A stretch of DNA of 6,050 nucleotides from JANMDR01 sp031376425 (GTDB lineage Bacteria > Pseudomonadota > Gammaproteobacteria > Burkholderiales > Usitatibacteraceae), in the NCBI GenBank assembly GCA_031376425.1, contig JANMDR010000269.1:1-6050 (forward strand), written 5' to 3'. This document shows positions 1 through 6,049 of this stretch, in pieces. Under the pieces are notes generated by a model. That model saw nothing but the letters and a program-made list of their open reading frames with translations. It was not told the DNA's origin and searched no databases. A program made the position numbers and the translations under genes. How positions within the stretch are numbered: the first letter of the stretch is position 1; each line of letters opens with the position of its first letter.

Positions 1-575
1 AGCGGCAAATCATTGTGCGAGTCGCTATAAATCCAACTTTTTGAGAAATCATCGAGCCGCTCACCGCTTTCGGCCAGCCAACCTTCTAAACGGGAAATTT
101 TACCGGCTTGAAACGAAGGAGTCCCCTTACCAAACCCCGTATATCTGCCGTCTTCAGTCGTTTCTAACTCACACGCAATGAGCTTTTCAATACCAAATGC
201 CGCTGCTATGGGCGCGGTTATAAACTCATTGGTGGCGGTGATGATGGCAAATTTTGCGCGAGGCGCTTGTTCACGGTGATGGGCGATGAGGGCATGGGCT
301 TTGGGTAGCATCATGGTTTCAATAATATCGGCCATATAGCGTTTGCGCCAGTCATGAATTTCATCTAAATCGCGCCCGGCCAGAATATTGGCCTGAAACT
401 GCAAATATTCATTAATGTTTAAGGTGCCAGCCGTGTATTGGCCGTAAAACGACTCATTCTTTTTAAGCCATGACGGGCCATCAACAATGCCCTGCGCAAT
501 CAAATATTTTGCCCATGCATAATCACTATCACCAGCTAATAAGGTGTTATCTAAATCAAAAAGTACGAGTTCCAA
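1..575 (-). CDS. HAD-IB family phosphatase, 3' end cut by window edge
   Basis: This is a haloacid dehalogenase superfamily hydrolase of the SerB-like IB subfamily, probably a cytoplasmic phosphomonoesterase with unknown substrate. 191 codons are visible; the family is usually about 220-230 residues, so a short C-terminal piece is missing. Motif I is DLDNT, with nucleophile D7 and acid D9. Motif II is T113 in IITATN, motif III is K159 in QAGKI, and motif IV is SDSHND with D185 and D189. All catalytic residues are therefore present. The segment from about residue 17 to 100, with FYGQYTAGTLNINEY, matches the helical C1 cap of this subfamily. The start is TTG, because no ATG or GTG fits and MELVLFDLDNTLL is the normal N-terminus. 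AGGA lies about 11 bases upstream. It follows hda by 26 bases, so the two are probably cotranscribed. Family confidence is high; the substrate is not predictable. Confidence 0.88.
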   Translation of the reverse strand, partial: MELVLFDLDNTLLAGDSDYAWAKYLIAQGIVDGPSWLKKNESFYGQYTAGTLNINEYLQFQANILAGRDLDEIHDWRKRYMADIIETMMLPKAHALIAHHREQAPRAKFAIITATNEFITAPIAAAFGIEKLIACELETTEDGRYTGFGKGTPSFQAGKISRLEGWLAESGERLDDFSKSWIYSDSHNDLP

Positions 576-601
576 GGCGAATACTTTCCTAAAAAATGAT
601 A

Positions 602-1294
602 TTAAAGCGAAGGGGCATCTTGCGCATTAAGTTCGCGCAGTAACGCCAAGGTAATGGGTTTGTTGACTTGGCTCGCATAATGCGCCAAACGATCAATCAT
701 ATTAAAAAGTGAAGCCATATCACGGCGACCATGACGCAATAAATACCCTGCCACATCATCGCGCAGGGTAAAACTGTTGGATGCACCGTAAGCTACTAAG
801 GCCTGATGTTTATCGTCATCGCTAAGCGGCTGCAACCAAAATACCAAATCACTCGCAAGCCGCGTGGCTAAATCGCGGCGCAGCAATAAATCACGTGGGC
901 TAACGCGCCCAGTTACCACGAGGGTTTGCTGCAACGTTGGGGTATTCATAGCGTTGATCAGATCAAACAAAACGGCTTGGTCAGCGCTATTTAGAGAATC
1001 AACATTATCCACACCGTAGTGTCGAAGCGATGCACCTTCAGGCACGGGTTGTTGCAGCGCATCAGCCAAGGGTGTGTGCAACAACGTGAACGACACCCCT
1101 GCTGCTTGCAAAGCTTGCAATAAATGGGTTTTGCCTGAAAACGTCTCCCCCCATAAATAGATTACTTTCGGCATGACACCCGTTGGCGCTAGTATGCTTT
1201 GCAGCGCTGCCAGCGCTTCACGATTGCGCCCTGGCACATAATTGGCTAGGGTTGGCTTGGGCGGTGTGATGATGTCAAGTAATAATTGTTCCAC
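602..1294 (-). CDS. hda: Hda, DnaA-inactivating AAA+ protein
   Basis: Hda is a DnaA homologue without the DNA-binding domain. It binds the DNA-loaded sliding clamp and stimulates hydrolysis of DnaA-bound ATP, limiting re-initiation of replication. With the chosen start the protein has 230 residues, as expected for the family. Residues 3-8, QLLLDI, are the clamp-binding motif. Walker A is GETFSGKT (49-56). Walker B is the GVDNVD region (D96). The sensor I segment is near VVTGR (126-130). The box VII arginine is R145 in LATRL. Sensor II is in the HGRRDM region (188-193). The frame is open upstream to another GTG at 1348, but that adds 18 residues before the clamp motif, which normally sits at the extreme N-terminus. 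The GTG at 1294 is therefore preferred. No Shine-Dalgarno sequence lies at normal distance before it, whereas a TATAAT lies 7 bases upstream. Identification rests on domain order plus the clamp motif; a general DnaA-like ATPase is the only alternative. Confidence 0.9.
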   Translation of the reverse strand: MEQLLLDIITPPKPTLANYVPGRNREALAALQSILAPTGVMPKVIYLWGETFSGKTHLLQALQAAGVSFTLLHTPLADALQQPVPEGASLRHYGVDNVDSLNSADQAVLFDLINAMNTPTLQQTLVVTGRVSPRDLLLRRDLATRLASDLVFWLQPLSDDDKHQALVAYGASNSFTLRDDVAGYLLRHGRRDMASLFNMIDRLAHYASQVNKPITLALLRELNAQDAPSL

Positions 1295-1445
1295 GTCACA
1301 TATTATACCTGCAAGCCTATAGAACTTGAGGTTGGCAGCGCTAAACACTAACTACGGTGATTGGCGCACGCATTTTCAGTTTTAGCCGCGCAAATCGCGT
1401 TAGTTCCGCTTACAATTGCATGTAAACCACTTTCACGAGCCAGCC
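1295..1445. promoter_or_regulatory. Divergent intergenic region between hda and the glutamate-synthase-like gene
   Basis: About 150 bases separate the two divergent start codons, so promoters for both directions must lie here. On the minus strand the best element is the TATAAT at 1302-1307. On the plus strand, TACAAT at 1411-1416 is a weak -10 candidate about 30 bases before the ATG at 1446, with no convincing -35. The short CGCG repeat around 1387-1399 is too small to call an operator. No recognisable operator or riboswitch was found. Confidence 0.4.
1302..1307 (-). promoter_or_regulatory. Candidate -10 box of hda (TATAAT)
   Basis: The minus strand reads a perfect TATAAT, followed by seven bases and then the preferred GTG start of hda. 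A start of transcription at the usual distance would fall on or next to the GTG, giving a leaderless mRNA. This fits the lack of a Shine-Dalgarno sequence there. No good -35 hexamer is seen 16-18 bases upstream, so the call rests on the -10 match and its position alone. Confidence 0.35.
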
Positions 1446-3128
1446 ATGATCCACACCCTAGATTTACTTCTTGCCCAGCGTTATTGGACGTGGGCGGCCA
1501 CAATTTTGCTCACTGTTTTGTGTGCTGGCTTAGCCGTATTTTCAATTTATTGGGGCGTTAGTGCTGTGGCCTTTGGCATATTAGCCATCGTTGGCTTAGT
1601 CGATTACACCCAATCACGGCAGGCGATTCGCCGCAATTACCCACTGCTAGCGCACTTTCGGTTTTTGTTCGAATATATTCGCCCCGAAATTCGCCAGTAT
1701 TTTATTGAATCGGATGCCGATGCCCTGCCCTTTTCGCGGGCAGAACGCGCCATCGTTTACCAGCGTGCTAAGGGTGATGTTGATAAACGCGCTTTCGGCA
1801 CCATGCTCAATTTTTATGAGCCCAACTACGAATGGATAAACCATTCGGTAATGCCCGCTACTATTAAAAGCCAAGACTTTCGCATTACCATTGGCGGCGA
1901 TGCCTGCAAAGCGCCCTATGAGGCCAGCGTGTTTAATATTTCAGCGATGAGCTTTGGCGCACTATCGGCCAATGCCGTTATGGCACTCAATGAAGGCGCA
2001 CGGCTGGGTAAGTTTTATCACGATACGGGGGAAGGCTCCATTTCGCGCTACCACCGCACTGTGAAACACGCCGACGGCACCACGACAGGCGGGGGTGATT
2101 TAGTATGGGAAATCGGTAGCGGCTATTTTGGCTGTCGCAACCCCGATGGCACGTTTAACGAGCAAAAATTTACCGAGAACGCCAGCAATGCGCAGGTAAA
2201 AATGATTGAGTTAAAACTTTCACAAGGCGCTAAACCTGGGCATGGCGGTGTATTACCCGGTGCCAAAGTAACGCCGGAAATTGCCGAAGCGCGTGGCGTT
2301 GCAATCGGCGAAGACTGCATTTCTCCGGCTGGGCATTCGGCGTTTAATTCGCCTATCACCTTATTACAGTTTATTGAAAAATTACGCACCTTATCGGGCG
2401 GCAAACCCGTTGGTTTTAAATTGGCCATTGGCCACCCGTGGGAATGGTTTGCGATTGTAAAAGCCATGGTGCAAACCGGCATTACACCTGACTTTATTGT
2501 GGTGGATGGCGGCGAAGGTGGCACCGGCGCGGCACCGCTGGAATTTACCGACCATGTGGGCGCACCTCTACGCGAAGGCTTAATGCTGGTACACAACACC
2601 TTAGTAGGTACAGATTTGCGCAGCAAAATTAAAATTGGCGCATCGGGCAAAATTGTAACCGCCTTTGATATCGCACGCACTATTGCTTTGGGTGCTGATT
2701 GGTGTAATTCCGCGCGCGGCTTTATGTTTGCGCTAGGTTGCTTGCAAGCGCAAACCTGCCATACCGGTAAGTGCCCCACAGGGGTCACGACCCAAGACCC
2801 AAAACGTATGCGCGCGCTAGCTGTGCCCGATAAATCTACCAGAGTGGCGCAATTTCATGATAATACCCTGCACGCCTTAAAAGAATTATTAGCTGCTGCA
2901 GGCTTAAACCACACTGCTGAACTAGGTCCCGAGCATGTGATTCGCCGTATATCATCCACCGACGTGCGTTCACTTGCCACCTTGCATCCGTGGCTTAGCC
3001 CAGGAGCCTTATTACGCGGAGAAACCAATGAGCATCCGGTATACCGCGTCTTTTGGAATGAAGCCACCGCAGAAAGCTTTGCGCCACCAGCCAATCTGCA
3101 GGCCATGCGGCAAATGAAGGCTGTTTAA
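1446..3128 (+). CDS. Membrane-anchored FMN-binding glutamate synthase family protein
   Basis: The protein (560 residues) matches the FMN-binding central domain of glutamate synthase large subunit, found here as a stand-alone protein. Residues about 15-52 form two hydrophobic segments, likely membrane helices. The domain then begins with the conserved SAMSFGALS (166-174). The FMN phosphate-binding loop is the glycine-rich DGGEGGTGAAP (354-364). The [3Fe-4S] ligands are C432, C438 and C443, in the C-x5-C-x4-C spacing of glutamate synthases. There is no N-terminal glutaminase domain and no C-terminal GXGXG beta-helix domain, so it cannot make glutamate from glutamine on its own. Its real substrate and electron donor are unknown, and neither a partner amidotransferase nor a reductase lies nearby. 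The ATG at 1446 is preferred. A TTG at 1416 is in frame but adds a polar stretch before the membrane segment and has no better ribosome site. The stop overlaps that of the convergent phosphoesterase gene. Confidence 0.88.
   Translation: MIHTLDLLLAQRYWTWAATILLTVLCAGLAVFSIYWGVSAVAFGILAIVGLVDYTQSRQAIRRNYPLLAHFRFLFEYIRPEIRQYFIESDADALPFSRAERAIVYQRAKGDVDKRAFGTMLNFYEPNYEWINHSVMPATIKSQDFRITIGGDACKAPYEASVFNISAMSFGALSANAVMALNEGARLGKFYHDTGEGSISRYHRTVKHADGTTTGGGDLVWEIGSGYFGCRNPDGTFNEQKFTENASNAQVKMIELKLSQGAKPGHGGVLPGAKVTPEIAEARGVAIGEDCISPAGHSAFNSPITLLQFIEKLRTLSGGKPVGFKLAIGHPWEWFAIVKAMVQTGITPDFIVVDGGEGGTGAAPLEFTDHVGAPLREGLMLVHNTLVGTDLRSKIKIGASGKIVTAFDIARTIALGADWCNSARGFMFALGCLQAQTCHTGKCPTGVTTQDPKRMRALAVPDKSTRVAQFHDNTLHALKELLAAAGLNHTAELGPEHVIRRISSTDVRSLATLHPWLSPGALLRGETNEHPVYRVFWNEATAESFAPPANLQAMRQMKAV
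3125..3128. other. Convergent stop codons overlapping in TTAA
   Basis: The plus-strand gene ends in TAA at 3126-3128 and the minus-strand gene ends in TAA read from 3127 to 3125. The two reading frames overlap by four bases in a palindromic TTAA. No intergenic terminator is possible, and no clear hairpin followed by a T-run was seen within about 80 bases on the right-hand side. Confidence 0.9.
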
Positions 3129-4063
3129 ATTTCCCCGTCAAAAGCCGGACCACGCATGATCCTTTGGTAATAAGAAGCATGCGCTGCACTCCCAGACGGC
3201 CAGTTTTCTAAAAAAAGGTTTTCCCATGGCTTGAGCGCAAAATCAACCTCTAACAAATCGACCTTAAGCCCTTGAATTTGCGTATGAAATTGGGTTTTTT
3301 GCGGGCTTGCTTGGGTGGCAATACGGGTGATCAAACCATATGTTGTGCCCTGCCGATTCGCCATACCTGCGCTACCGTTATTAATCACCAAGCCCTCGCC
3401 TTGCGCCAAAGCAATACGTTTTGCGGCTGGTAAACAGGTGTGCGTACACGCAAAAATGCTCACTTTTGCTTCCATAAAATACCGTTCTAGCGATGCACTA
3501 GCAGTGCTTAACGCTTCTCGCGAAAACGCCCAACCGGCGAGCGATTCTGCATCACCGTGGGTAATAGCAATTTTTACGCCTCCTACTTCAGCCACTAAGT
3601 GCATCGGCAAGGCCGCTAATTGGCGCCGTAGTGCCGGAAATTGTTTTGCTGTGCCGCGTAAGTTTTCCTGTATTTCATTTGACCGCGTTACTTCATCTGC
3701 TGACACGTCGTCAGGATAACCACAGCCGCAACCTGCATTGCTGAAGTCATCGGCCATTTCAGTTTCCACATTGCCGCGTGTGGCGTGATGTTGTAGCACT
3801 GCCTCATTGATGGCCTTGAAGGTAAGGGCATCGCGATTAAACCAATTAAAATCACCATTAAAAATAAGCGTAGGTGGTGTTGGTTCTACTGCCGCCATTT
3901 CTAAAATTTTTTCTAGCGCAAATGGATTACCGTAAAGGCCACCAATAACATAAATAGTTTGTGCCTGCACTTCAGCAGGGCGATCAAACACGCTGGGCCT
4001 ATAGCGATAATGTAGGGGGCAGTTGCGCCCGGGCACATCGCTTGGCTCAATCAAACTGTTCAT
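3125..4063 (-). CDS. Metallophosphoesterase-like protein, third gene of the phn-type operon
   Basis: This 312-residue protein resembles calcineurin-like phosphoesterases of the YfcE/ApaH type, with no signal peptide, so it is probably cytoplasmic. The motif series is recognisable: VIGGLYGN (39-46), NGDFNWF (69-75), RGNVE (96-100), ITHGD (167-171), ACTHTC (205-210) and NNGSAG (228-233). The first and fifth are abnormal. The usual D-x-H of motif I is replaced by G and Y, and the usual G-H-x-H by a cysteine-bearing C-T-H. D71, N98, H169 and H208 remain. An insertion around 111-118 contains C-G-C, which might bind metal. It may be a distinct subfamily or a degenerate enzyme. Its ATG overlaps the phnE stop as ATGA, indicating translational coupling. 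By context it may act on a phosphorus compound brought in by the transporter, which is inference. The fold assignment is reasonably firm; the activity is open. Confidence 0.72.
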   Translation of the reverse strand: MNSLIEPSDVPGRNCPLHYRYRPSVFDRPAEVQAQTIYVIGGLYGNPFALEKILEMAAVEPTPPTLIFNGDFNWFNRDALTFKAINEAVLQHHATRGNVETEMADDFSNAGCGCGYPDDVSADEVTRSNEIQENLRGTAKQFPALRRQLAALPMHLVAEVGGVKIAITHGDAESLAGWAFSREALSTASASLERYFMEAKVSIFACTHTCLPAAKRIALAQGEGLVINNGSAGMANRQGTTYGLITRIATQASPQKTQFHTQIQGLKVDLLEVDFALKPWENLFLENWPSGSAAHASYYQRIMRGPAFDGEI

Positions 4064-4935
4064 GAAATTGACCGCAATAAATCCGCACGAATACGGCGGC
4101 TAACTTGATCAAAAACGGATACTAAAATGATGACAGTGAGCATGACCGTCGCTAATCTACCCCACTGAAACAGCGAAGTCGCTTCCGAAACAAGTAGCCC
4201 CAACCCGCCTGCGCCGATCAAGCCCAACACGGTAGAATCACGCACATTAAATTCCCACACATAAAGGTGGATTGACATGAATTTTGGCAGCACTGCACGC
4301 CACAACGCCACGACTAATACATGCATGGGCGAGCCGCCAAGCGAGAGACCCGCTTCCATCATCAAGGGGTCAATAGTTTCAATACTTTCGGCATATAATT
4401 TGCCATAGCTACCCAAGGAATGCGCGGCAATCGCCAATATGCCCGCCGTTGGCCCTAGGCCAATGATGCCAACAAACAGCAACCCAAAAACTAAGGCGTG
4501 TATGGAACGGGTTACGTCTAAAATTATCCGTGCCCCCCATGCCAGCGGGCGCGGTGCTTGCATATTTTTTGCGCTCAGTATGCCAAGTGGCAGGGCTAAA
4601 ATTGCGGCAATAAGTGAGCCTAAGGTCGCTATTTTTAAAGTGGTCCAAGTGGCTTCAATTAAACCATAAAGATATTTAACTTCAACAGCTTTTTGGTTTT
4701 CAACTCGCAACACGCGGCCATCATCACTCTTGTATTCAAGCTTAGGATTGCCCAGCCAAACATCTACAAAACTAGGCCGCGATAATTCTGAAACCGTTGT
4801 CACTAAATTGCGCCAAGGATTGCGGCCTAACGATAAATCATCAGCCATCACCAAGCTTGCCGCGCAAGCAACTAGCAGCGCTGCGTACACTACAAAATAG
4901 CATCGCAGCCGCAGCTGCGATGACGTTATTAGCAT
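4060..4935 (-). CDS. phnE: PhnE-type phosphonate/phosphite ABC transporter permease
   Basis: This is the inner-membrane permease of a phosphonate, phosphite or phosphate-ester importer, expected to work as a dimer with a PhnC-type ATPase. The product has 291 residues. A first membrane helix lies at about 13-30. A hydrophilic, charged loop of about 60 residues follows, outside the membrane if the usual topology holds. Several further helices start near residue 98. The binding-protein-dependent permease signature that docks the ATPase is the EAGLSLGG...LP segment (194-217). The GAGGLG stretch near the C-terminus is also typical of PhnE. The ATG at 4935 is chosen because GGAG lies five bases before it and it leaves a 22-base gap after phnD. 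An in-frame upstream start at 5001 would overlap phnD by 44 bases. Codons 5-12 form a strong hairpin. Substrate within the family cannot be decided from sequence. Confidence 0.88.
   Translation of the reverse strand: MLITSSQLRLRCYFVVYAALLVACAASLVMADDLSLGRNPWRNLVTTVSELSRPSFVDVWLGNPKLEYKSDDGRVLRVENQKAVEVKYLYGLIEATWTTLKIATLGSLIAAILALPLGILSAKNMQAPRPLAWGARIILDVTRSIHALVFGLLFVGIIGLGPTAGILAIAAHSLGSYGKLYAESIETIDPLMMEAGLSLGGSPMHVLVVALWRAVLPKFMSIHLYVWEFNVRDSTVLGLIGAGGLGLLVSEATSLFQWGRLATVMLTVIILVSVFDQVSRRIRADLLRSIS
4901..4922 (-). promoter_or_regulatory. Perfect 9-bp stem-loop with UGCG tetraloop inside the start of phnE
   Basis: CATCGCAGC and GCTGCGATG are exact reverse complements separated by four bases. 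In the phnE mRNA the loop reads UGCG closed by a C-G pair, which belongs to the unusually stable cUNCGg class. It begins 13 bases after the A of the phnE ATG, at the downstream edge of an initiating ribosome. It could damp translation of the permease or protect upstream phnD mRNA from 3' exonucleases. The structure is seen directly; the role is inference. It is not a normal terminator because no T-run follows. Confidence 0.6.
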
Positions 4936-4940
4936 ACGCT

Positions 4941-4944
4941 CTCC
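4941..4944 (-). promoter_or_regulatory. Shine-Dalgarno sequence of phnE
   Basis: The minus strand reads AGTGGAGAGCGT immediately before the ATG at 4935, placing GGAG five bases from the start. It decides the phnE start against the in-frame upstream codon at 5001. It also contrasts with phnD and hda, the first genes of their units, which have no such site. Confidence 0.75.
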
Positions 4945-4957
4945 ACTTGCGGGCGCA

Positions 4958-5839
4958 CTATTTACGCGGTGCTTGAAGCTTTCCAGTGGCAAGACCGGCA
5001 TCTTTTATCGGCGCATAGTAGCTATTGTCTTTAGTTATAAAGCCAGTGTAGTTAGCTGGTAGTAGATTCGGTTGTGCTTTTAATGCTTCACCAACACCCT
5101 CAAGTGCACGCTGCAGCATGGCCACAAAAATCGGCTGTTTAGCGAGTCCAGCGCTTACGGCAATAGCGTCATTTGGCAGGGGAGCCGAAGTCCAAATTAT
5201 TTTGCTATCCTCAGCTTTGATTAAGCCTTGCGCAATCATGGCATCCCGATTGCGATTGTAATCAGCACCAGCATCTAACTCGCCACGTGTTACCTGCGTT
5301 TCTATGGCTTGGTGCTTGGTATAAAGCACTTTGCTAAAAAATGTATCAGGGTCAATACCCATTTTTTGAAATTGGTGTGTAGGAATTAAATAACCGCTAG
5401 TCGAACCCTTGTCACCAAAGGCAAAGGTTTTGCCTTTCATGTCTTCGATTTTATTAATGCCACTTTTGGGGCTAGTAATCATAATTGCAAAATACTCAGG
5501 CTTGCCGTTGTACAAAATCGTGGATACCGCCTGTGCACCGGCTTGGTTATTAGCCAAAACATAGCCCCACGGCCCCATAAGCGCTATATCTGTTTCGCCT
5601 GCCGCGAGCGACTTCGCCAGCCCTTCCCAAGAATCCACGGTACGCAACACTACTTTACGGTTTAGCTTTGCTGCCAAGTAATCGGCAAGGGGGCGATAGG
5701 TGGTGTCGTTTTTCTCTTTATCCGGTTGGAATAAACCCACGCCAAATTGTAGAGGTGGCGCATCAGCCGCTTCGGCTAACTGCACAAAGGTCGAGGCCAC
5801 ACAACAGAGTGCTACTGCAAGTTTTTTAAAAAAAGTCAT
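4958..5839 (-). CDS. phnD: PhnD-type phosphonate/phosphite periplasmic binding protein
   Basis: This is the substrate-binding component of an ABC importer for phosphonate, phosphite or a similar phosphorus compound. The 293-residue product starts with a signal peptide: K5-K6, a hydrophobic core to about 21, and likely cleavage after AEA at 24. The cysteines at 12-13 do not fit a lipobox, so it is probably a soluble periplasmic protein. The family's anion-binding helix is STSGYL (146-151), preceded by FGDKG. The first lobe contains GETDIALMGPWGY (81-93), and H176 plus LDAGADYNRN (188-197) lie in the second lobe. Lobe order and length match the phosphate/phosphite/phosphonate binding family. 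The ATG is fixed by the signal peptide, although the bases before it are pyrimidine-rich and lack a Shine-Dalgarno sequence. It is the first gene of the phnD-phnE-phosphoesterase operon. Ligand choice among phosphonate, phosphite and hypophosphite relatives cannot be read safely. Confidence 0.9.
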   Translation of the reverse strand: MTFFKKLAVALCCVASTFVQLAEAADAPPLQFGVGLFQPDKEKNDTTYRPLADYLAAKLNRKVVLRTVDSWEGLAKSLAAGETDIALMGPWGYVLANNQAGAQAVSTILYNGKPEYFAIMITSPKSGINKIEDMKGKTFAFGDKGSTSGYLIPTHQFQKMGIDPDTFFSKVLYTKHQAIETQVTRGELDAGADYNRNRDAMIAQGLIKAEDSKIIWTSAPLPNDAIAVSAGLAKQPIFVAMLQRALEGVGEALKAQPNLLPANYTGFITKDNSYYAPIKDAGLATGKLQAPRK

Positions 5840-5848
5840 TGGGAAGAA

Positions 5849-5877
5849 GATATATCAAAAGGTTTAGAAAACTTCAA
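5849..5877 (-). promoter_or_regulatory. Candidate phnD promoter (TTGAAG-17-TATATC)
   Basis: On the minus strand TTGAAG and TATATC are separated by 17 bases, each matching four of six positions of the sigma-70 consensus. Transcription would begin about three bases before the phnD ATG, giving an almost leaderless mRNA, in line with the missing Shine-Dalgarno sequence. A TATAAA further upstream (5884-5889) has no -35 partner. The region is A/T-rich, so chance matches are likely. Confidence 0.3.
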
Positions 5878-6043
5878 TTGCAGTTTATACGAAATTGACC
5901 AATATTTAGATGCACGGCAATTTGGTGCGGCAAAAAATATTTTCAGTTCGGTGATAGTTACCCCACCTTAAAAACGATAAGCAGGTAGTCCAGCAATTTT
6001 GATTTACACACTGGATAAATTACAGTGCCCATTTTTCTATTTT

Positions 6044-6049
6044 AAGGAG
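6044..6049 (+). promoter_or_regulatory. Shine-Dalgarno AAGGAG of a gene beginning beyond the right edge
   Basis: A full AAGGAG ends one base before the window edge, after an A/T-rich stretch without coding character. A plus-strand start codon is expected about 5-10 bases further on. That gene would be divergent from phnD and could share its control region. Its identity is unknown; phnC or a regulator are possibilities only by context. Confidence 0.45.

Noticed and set aside
1295..1348. Longer hda starting at the GTG at 1348
   Set aside because: It would put 18 residues before the clamp-binding motif, which is normally at the extreme N-terminus, and no ribosome site supports it.
1387..1399. 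CGCG-caaat-CGCG inverted repeat as an operator
   Set aside because: Only four base pairs in a region of mixed composition; such repeats are expected by chance.
1416..1445. TTG start adding ten residues to the glutamate-synthase-like protein
   Set aside because: TTG is a rarer start, no Shine-Dalgarno sequence supports it, and an ATG directly precedes the expected membrane segment.
2123..2788. Long minus-strand open frame opposite the glutamate-synthase-like gene
   Set aside because: The plus-strand frame encodes a fully recognisable conserved protein across this region, so the opposite frame is a codon-composition shadow.
4936..5001. Longer phnE starting at 5001 inside phnD
   Set aside because: It would overlap phnD by 44 bases, and its extra 22 residues look unlike a PhnE N-terminus. 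The internal ATG at 4935 has GGAG at ideal spacing.
5780..5971. Plus-strand open frame ending in a protein-like stretch (EIDQYLDARQFGAAKNIF), possibly a gene remnant
   Set aside because: It has no early start codon and overlaps the 5' end of phnD, and its length is within chance expectation. A protein search of this stretch with a clear homologue would revive it.
5958..6032. 24-codon minus-strand ORF upstream of phnD, a possible leader peptide
   Set aside because: It has no Shine-Dalgarno sequence, no attenuator-like hairpins follow it, and the candidate phnD promoter lies downstream of it.
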